Positions 61,861 to 64,000 of a DNA stretch of 64,000 nt are shown here, in pieces (the first letter of the stretch is position 1; each line of letters opens with the position of its first letter). The notes below the pieces were generated by a model, which worked only from the letters and a program-made list of their open reading frames with translations, was not told where the DNA came from and did not search any database. Source of the stretch: JBFLXB01 sp964570625 (GTDB taxonomy: Bacteria > Nitrospirota > Nitrospiria > 2-01-FULL-66-17); contig CAZMYW010000010.1 of the NCBI GenBank assembly GCA_964570625.1, positions 1 to 64,000 of the forward strand. Direction: 5' to 3'. The translations under genes were made by a program, and so were the position numbers.

Positions 61861-62985
61861 GTGACGATTTCGCGACCGTTCACCATCCTCGCGCTTCTCC
61901 TGGGGCTCCTGGCCGCGTCCTGCACCTCCAAATCCTCCAACGAGATCAAAATCGGCGCGGCCGGGCCCATGACCGGCGATCAGAGCAAGATGGGCACGGA
62001 TCTGCGGCACGGCGTGGAATTGGCCGTGGATGAGTGGAACGCCAAAGGCGGCGTGTTGGGCAAACGGCTCGTCCTGCAGGCGGAAGACGACCAGCACGAT
62101 CCCAAACAAGCGGTCGCCATCGCCAACAAGTTCGTGAACTCCGGCGTGGTGGGTGTGATCGGGCACTGGAATTCCAGCGCGTCGATCCCGGCTTCCGGCG
62201 TGTACCAACAGGCGAACGTGGTCATGATCACGCCGGCGTCGACCAACCCGCAGCTCACGGAGCAGGGGTTTCCGACCATCTTCCGCGTCTGCGGGCGCGA
62301 CGATCAGCAGGGGGGGGTGGCCGCGCGGTTCGTGCGCGAACAATTCCCGACCGGCGCCGTGGCCGTGCTGCACGACAAGACGACGTACGGTCAAGGTCTG
62401 GCCGAACAATTTCAGCAGGCGCTGGGCGAGGGTCCGACCGTCGTGTTCTCGAGCGGCGTCACGCAGGGCGATAAGGACTTTCGCGCGGTCCTGACGACGG
62501 TCAAAACCGCGAAACCTGACGTGATCTTCTTCGGCGGCATCTATCCGGAAGCGGGCCTGCTCGTCCGGCAAGCGCGCGAGCTCAACCTCGCGGCGCCTTT
62601 TGTCGTGGGGGACGGGACCTACGACCAGAAGTTCTTGGAAATCGCGGGCTCGGCGGCCGACGGCACGTTCCTCACCTTCGGGCCCGACCCGTCGAATTTC
62701 CCGCAAGCGCAGGCCTTTCTCGCCACGTACACGAAGCGATTCGGACCACACGGCCCGTATTCGATCTACGCCTATGACGCCGCCAACGTGCTGTTGTCCG
62801 CCATCGCCGCGGCCGGCACGACCGACGGCGCGAAAGTGGCGGAGACCATCCGCGGCCTGACCCATCAGGGCGCGCAGGGCGAGATCCAGTTCGACGCCAA
62901 GGGCGACGTACTGAATGCACCCTACATCGTCTGGACAGTCAAAAACGGGGGGTTCGCTCAGCACTGGACGCCCGGTGCGTCGTAA
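61861..62985 (+). CDS. livK: Branched-chain amino-acid-type ABC transporter substrate-binding lipoprotein
   Basis: 374 residues from GTG 61861 (AGAGGA ahead). Lipobox LLAASC with the lipidated Cys at 21; then a Leu/Ile/Val-binding-type periplasmic protein (AAGPMTGDQSKMGTDLRHG, ADEWNAKGG-like block, GVIGHWNSSASIPASGVYQQ). Related proteins carry urea or amides, so the ligand is not fixed. First gene of a liv operon. Confidence 0.93.
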   Translation: MTISRPFTILALLLGLLAASCTSKSSNEIKIGAAGPMTGDQSKMGTDLRHGVELAVDEWNAKGGVLGKRLVLQAEDDQHDPKQAVAIANKFVNSGVVGVIGHWNSSASIPASGVYQQANVVMITPASTNPQLTEQGFPTIFRVCGRDDQQGGVAARFVREQFPTGAVAVLHDKTTYGQGLAEQFQQALGEGPTVVFSSGVTQGDKDFRAVLTTVKTAKPDVIFFGGIYPEAGLLVRQARELNLAAPFVVGDGTYDQKFLEIAGSAADGTFLTFGPDPSNFPQAQAFLATYTKRFGPHGPYSIYAYDAANVLLSAIAAAGTTDGAKVAETIRGLTHQGAQGEIQFDAKGDVLNAPYIVWTVKNGGFAQHWTPGAS

Positions 62986-63039
62986 GGAGGTCTACGCGCC
63001 TGACAACGTGACGCGCCGACTCCGCTGTTCCCTGCCCTG

Positions 63040-63945
63040 ATGTTCGTCCAACAACTCGTCAACGGCGTAACCCTCGGCAGCGTGTACGCGCTGCTCGCCC
63101 TCGGGTACACGATGGTCTACGGGATTCTGGAGTTGATTAACTTCGCTCACGGCGAAATTTACATGCTGGGAGCGTACATCGGGATTCTCTCGCTGGCGGT
63201 GTTCACCGCCTGGGGCTGGACCCAGAGCGCGCCGCTGCTCTCCGTGATCGCCGCGGTCGCGCTCGCGGCCGTCTACTGTAGCGCGGTCGGCGCCGCCATG
63301 GAGCGTGTGGCCTACCGGCCGCTCCGTCGCGCGCATCGCCTCACGCCGCTCATCTCCGCGATCGGAGTCTCGATCCTGCTCCAGAACGTGGTCATGCTCA
63401 CCCAAGGATCCAGCGACAAGGTGTTTCCCGCGTTCGCCGGTCCGCCAACCACGTATGCGGTCGGCGGCGCCGTGATCACGAGCTTGCAACTGGCGATTAT
63501 CGGCATCTCCGCCGCGCTGATGGCGGGCCTGCACCTGCTCATCCGGCACACGCGTTTGGGCCTCGCCATGCGGGCCACGGCGCAGGACCCCAAGATGGCG
63601 AGTCTGGTGGGCGTGCCCATCGACCGCGTGATCACCGCCACCTTCGTGATCGGGTCGTCGCTGGCCGCCATCGCCGGCGTGATGGTGGCCATGTACTACG
63701 GGGTGGTCAATTTTTTCATCGGGTACGTCGCCGGGATCAAGGCGTTCACCGCCGCCGTGCTCGGTGGCATCGGCAACATCCCGGGTGCGATGGTGGGCGG
63801 CCTGGTGTTGGGGGTGGCCGAAGGCCTCGGGGCGGGATACATCTCGAACGAATACAAAGACGTGATCGCGTTCGTGATCCTTATCTTGGTCTTACTCGTT
63901 CGTCCGACAGGCCTGATGGGCGAACGGGTCCCAGAGAAAGTGTGA
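63040..63945 (+). CDS. livH: Branched-chain amino-acid-type ABC permease LivH
   Basis: 301 residues with eight to nine transmembrane helices and the LivH motifs LLALGYTMVYGILELINFAHGEIYM and RATAQDPKMASLVGV with GGIGNIPGAMVGG. Inner-membrane channel half, partner of LivM. 54 nt after livK. No clear ribosome site precedes the ATG. Confidence 0.95.
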   Translation: MFVQQLVNGVTLGSVYALLALGYTMVYGILELINFAHGEIYMLGAYIGILSLAVFTAWGWTQSAPLLSVIAAVALAAVYCSAVGAAMERVAYRPLRRAHRLTPLISAIGVSILLQNVVMLTQGSSDKVFPAFAGPPTTYAVGGAVITSLQLAIIGISAALMAGLHLLIRHTRLGLAMRATAQDPKMASLVGVPIDRVITATFVIGSSLAAIAGVMVAMYYGVVNFFIGYVAGIKAFTAAVLGGIGNIPGAMVGGLVLGVAEGLGAGYISNEYKDVIAFVILILVLLVRPTGLMGERVPEKV

Positions 63946-64000
63946 TCTGGCCGACGATCCGGCAGCGTCTGCGGCGTTGTCGCGTCGTTTCTCGTGCTCA
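63942..64000 (+). CDS. livM: Start of LivM-type permease (runs off window)
   Basis: A GTG overlaps the livH stop in GTGA style and opens a frame of 19 residues (MIWPTIRQRLRRC and on) to the window end. Position is right for livM, the second permease, but too little is visible to confirm. Confidence 0.4.
   Translation, partial: MIWPTIRQRLRRCRVVSRA

Noticed and set aside
61816..62964. 382-codon open frame on the minus strand
   Set aside because: Antisense shadow of livK.
1..64000. CRISPR array or prophage
   Set aside because: No regularly spaced direct repeats of 24-40 bp with unique spacers and no phage structural genes were seen; the only tandem array is the short 18-bp one at 5961.

Overview
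The window is GC-rich, Gram-negative-type DNA: many lipoproteins, several outer-membrane beta-barrels, ExbB/ExbD/TonB parts, an alginate-export-type porin, a Fur-like box and sigma70-like promoters. No 16S or ribosomal-protein gene is present. The mix (paired cold-shock genes, SelO, SagB-type oxidoreductase, DUF3015, DUF4105, LivKH, beta-propeller repeat proteins) would fit an uncultivated Nitrospirota- or Methylomirabilota-like lineage, but that is a guess.

Layout. 1-6.0 kb is an accessory island, visibly more A/T-rich than the rest. It holds the end of an IS3-family element, a minus-strand cassette (HARE-HTH coiled-coil protein, wHTH-like protein, GHKL ATPase whose 3' end is cut by the IS), a divergent XRE-HTH/adenine-methyltransferase fusion, and a REP-associated (Y1) transposase between perfect 27-bp inverted repeats. 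6-26 kb is mixed chromosome: a first cold-shock gene with a structured leader, SelO, rhodanese, pirin, SagB-like oxidoreductase, a methyltransferase, two tiny genes missed by length cut-offs, a tandem DsbA-like protein, a membrane-anchored LuxR-type protein, porins, and a three-gene two-component operon that includes a Rossmann-fold/histidine-kinase fusion. 26-31 kb has a second cold-shock gene with the same leader design, followed by three damaged or mis-started genes (B12 radical SAM, a beta-barrel, and a frameshifted queuosine-precursor transporter). 31-36.5 kb carries a membrane protein, an SBBP propeller, GYD and YceI proteins, and a MATE exporter.

The centrepiece is 36.8-53.0 kb: seventeen genes on one strand with gaps of at most 12 nt and many 4-nt ATGA/GTGA overlaps. 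A redox half (hydrazine-synthase-alpha-like tri-haem lipoprotein, second haem lipoprotein, TlpA, DUF4266 lipoprotein, DUF3570 barrel, ApbE flavin transferase) runs directly into an envelope-motor half (SH3/barrel and barrel proteins, three TPR proteins, one ExbB/TolQ, two ExbD/TolR, one AgmX/PglI-type TonB-like protein). The one-TolQ/two-TolR plus TPR plus barrel complement resembles the Agl-Glt and Nfs machines of Myxococcus. Coupling to a cytochrome/flavinylation module is, as far as I can tell, not functionally described.

53-64 kb contains a TPR lipoprotein, polyprenyl synthetase, a Fur-box-preceded FbpC-like ATPase without its permease, an ELWxxDGT lipoprotein, tRNA-Val(CAC), a PilZ protein, PyrF, a DUF3015 protein with terminator, a DUF4105 protein, and the start of a branched-chain amino-acid (or urea/amide) ABC transporter operon (livK, livH, beginning of livM). 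All assignments come from reading the sequence; no database search was run.
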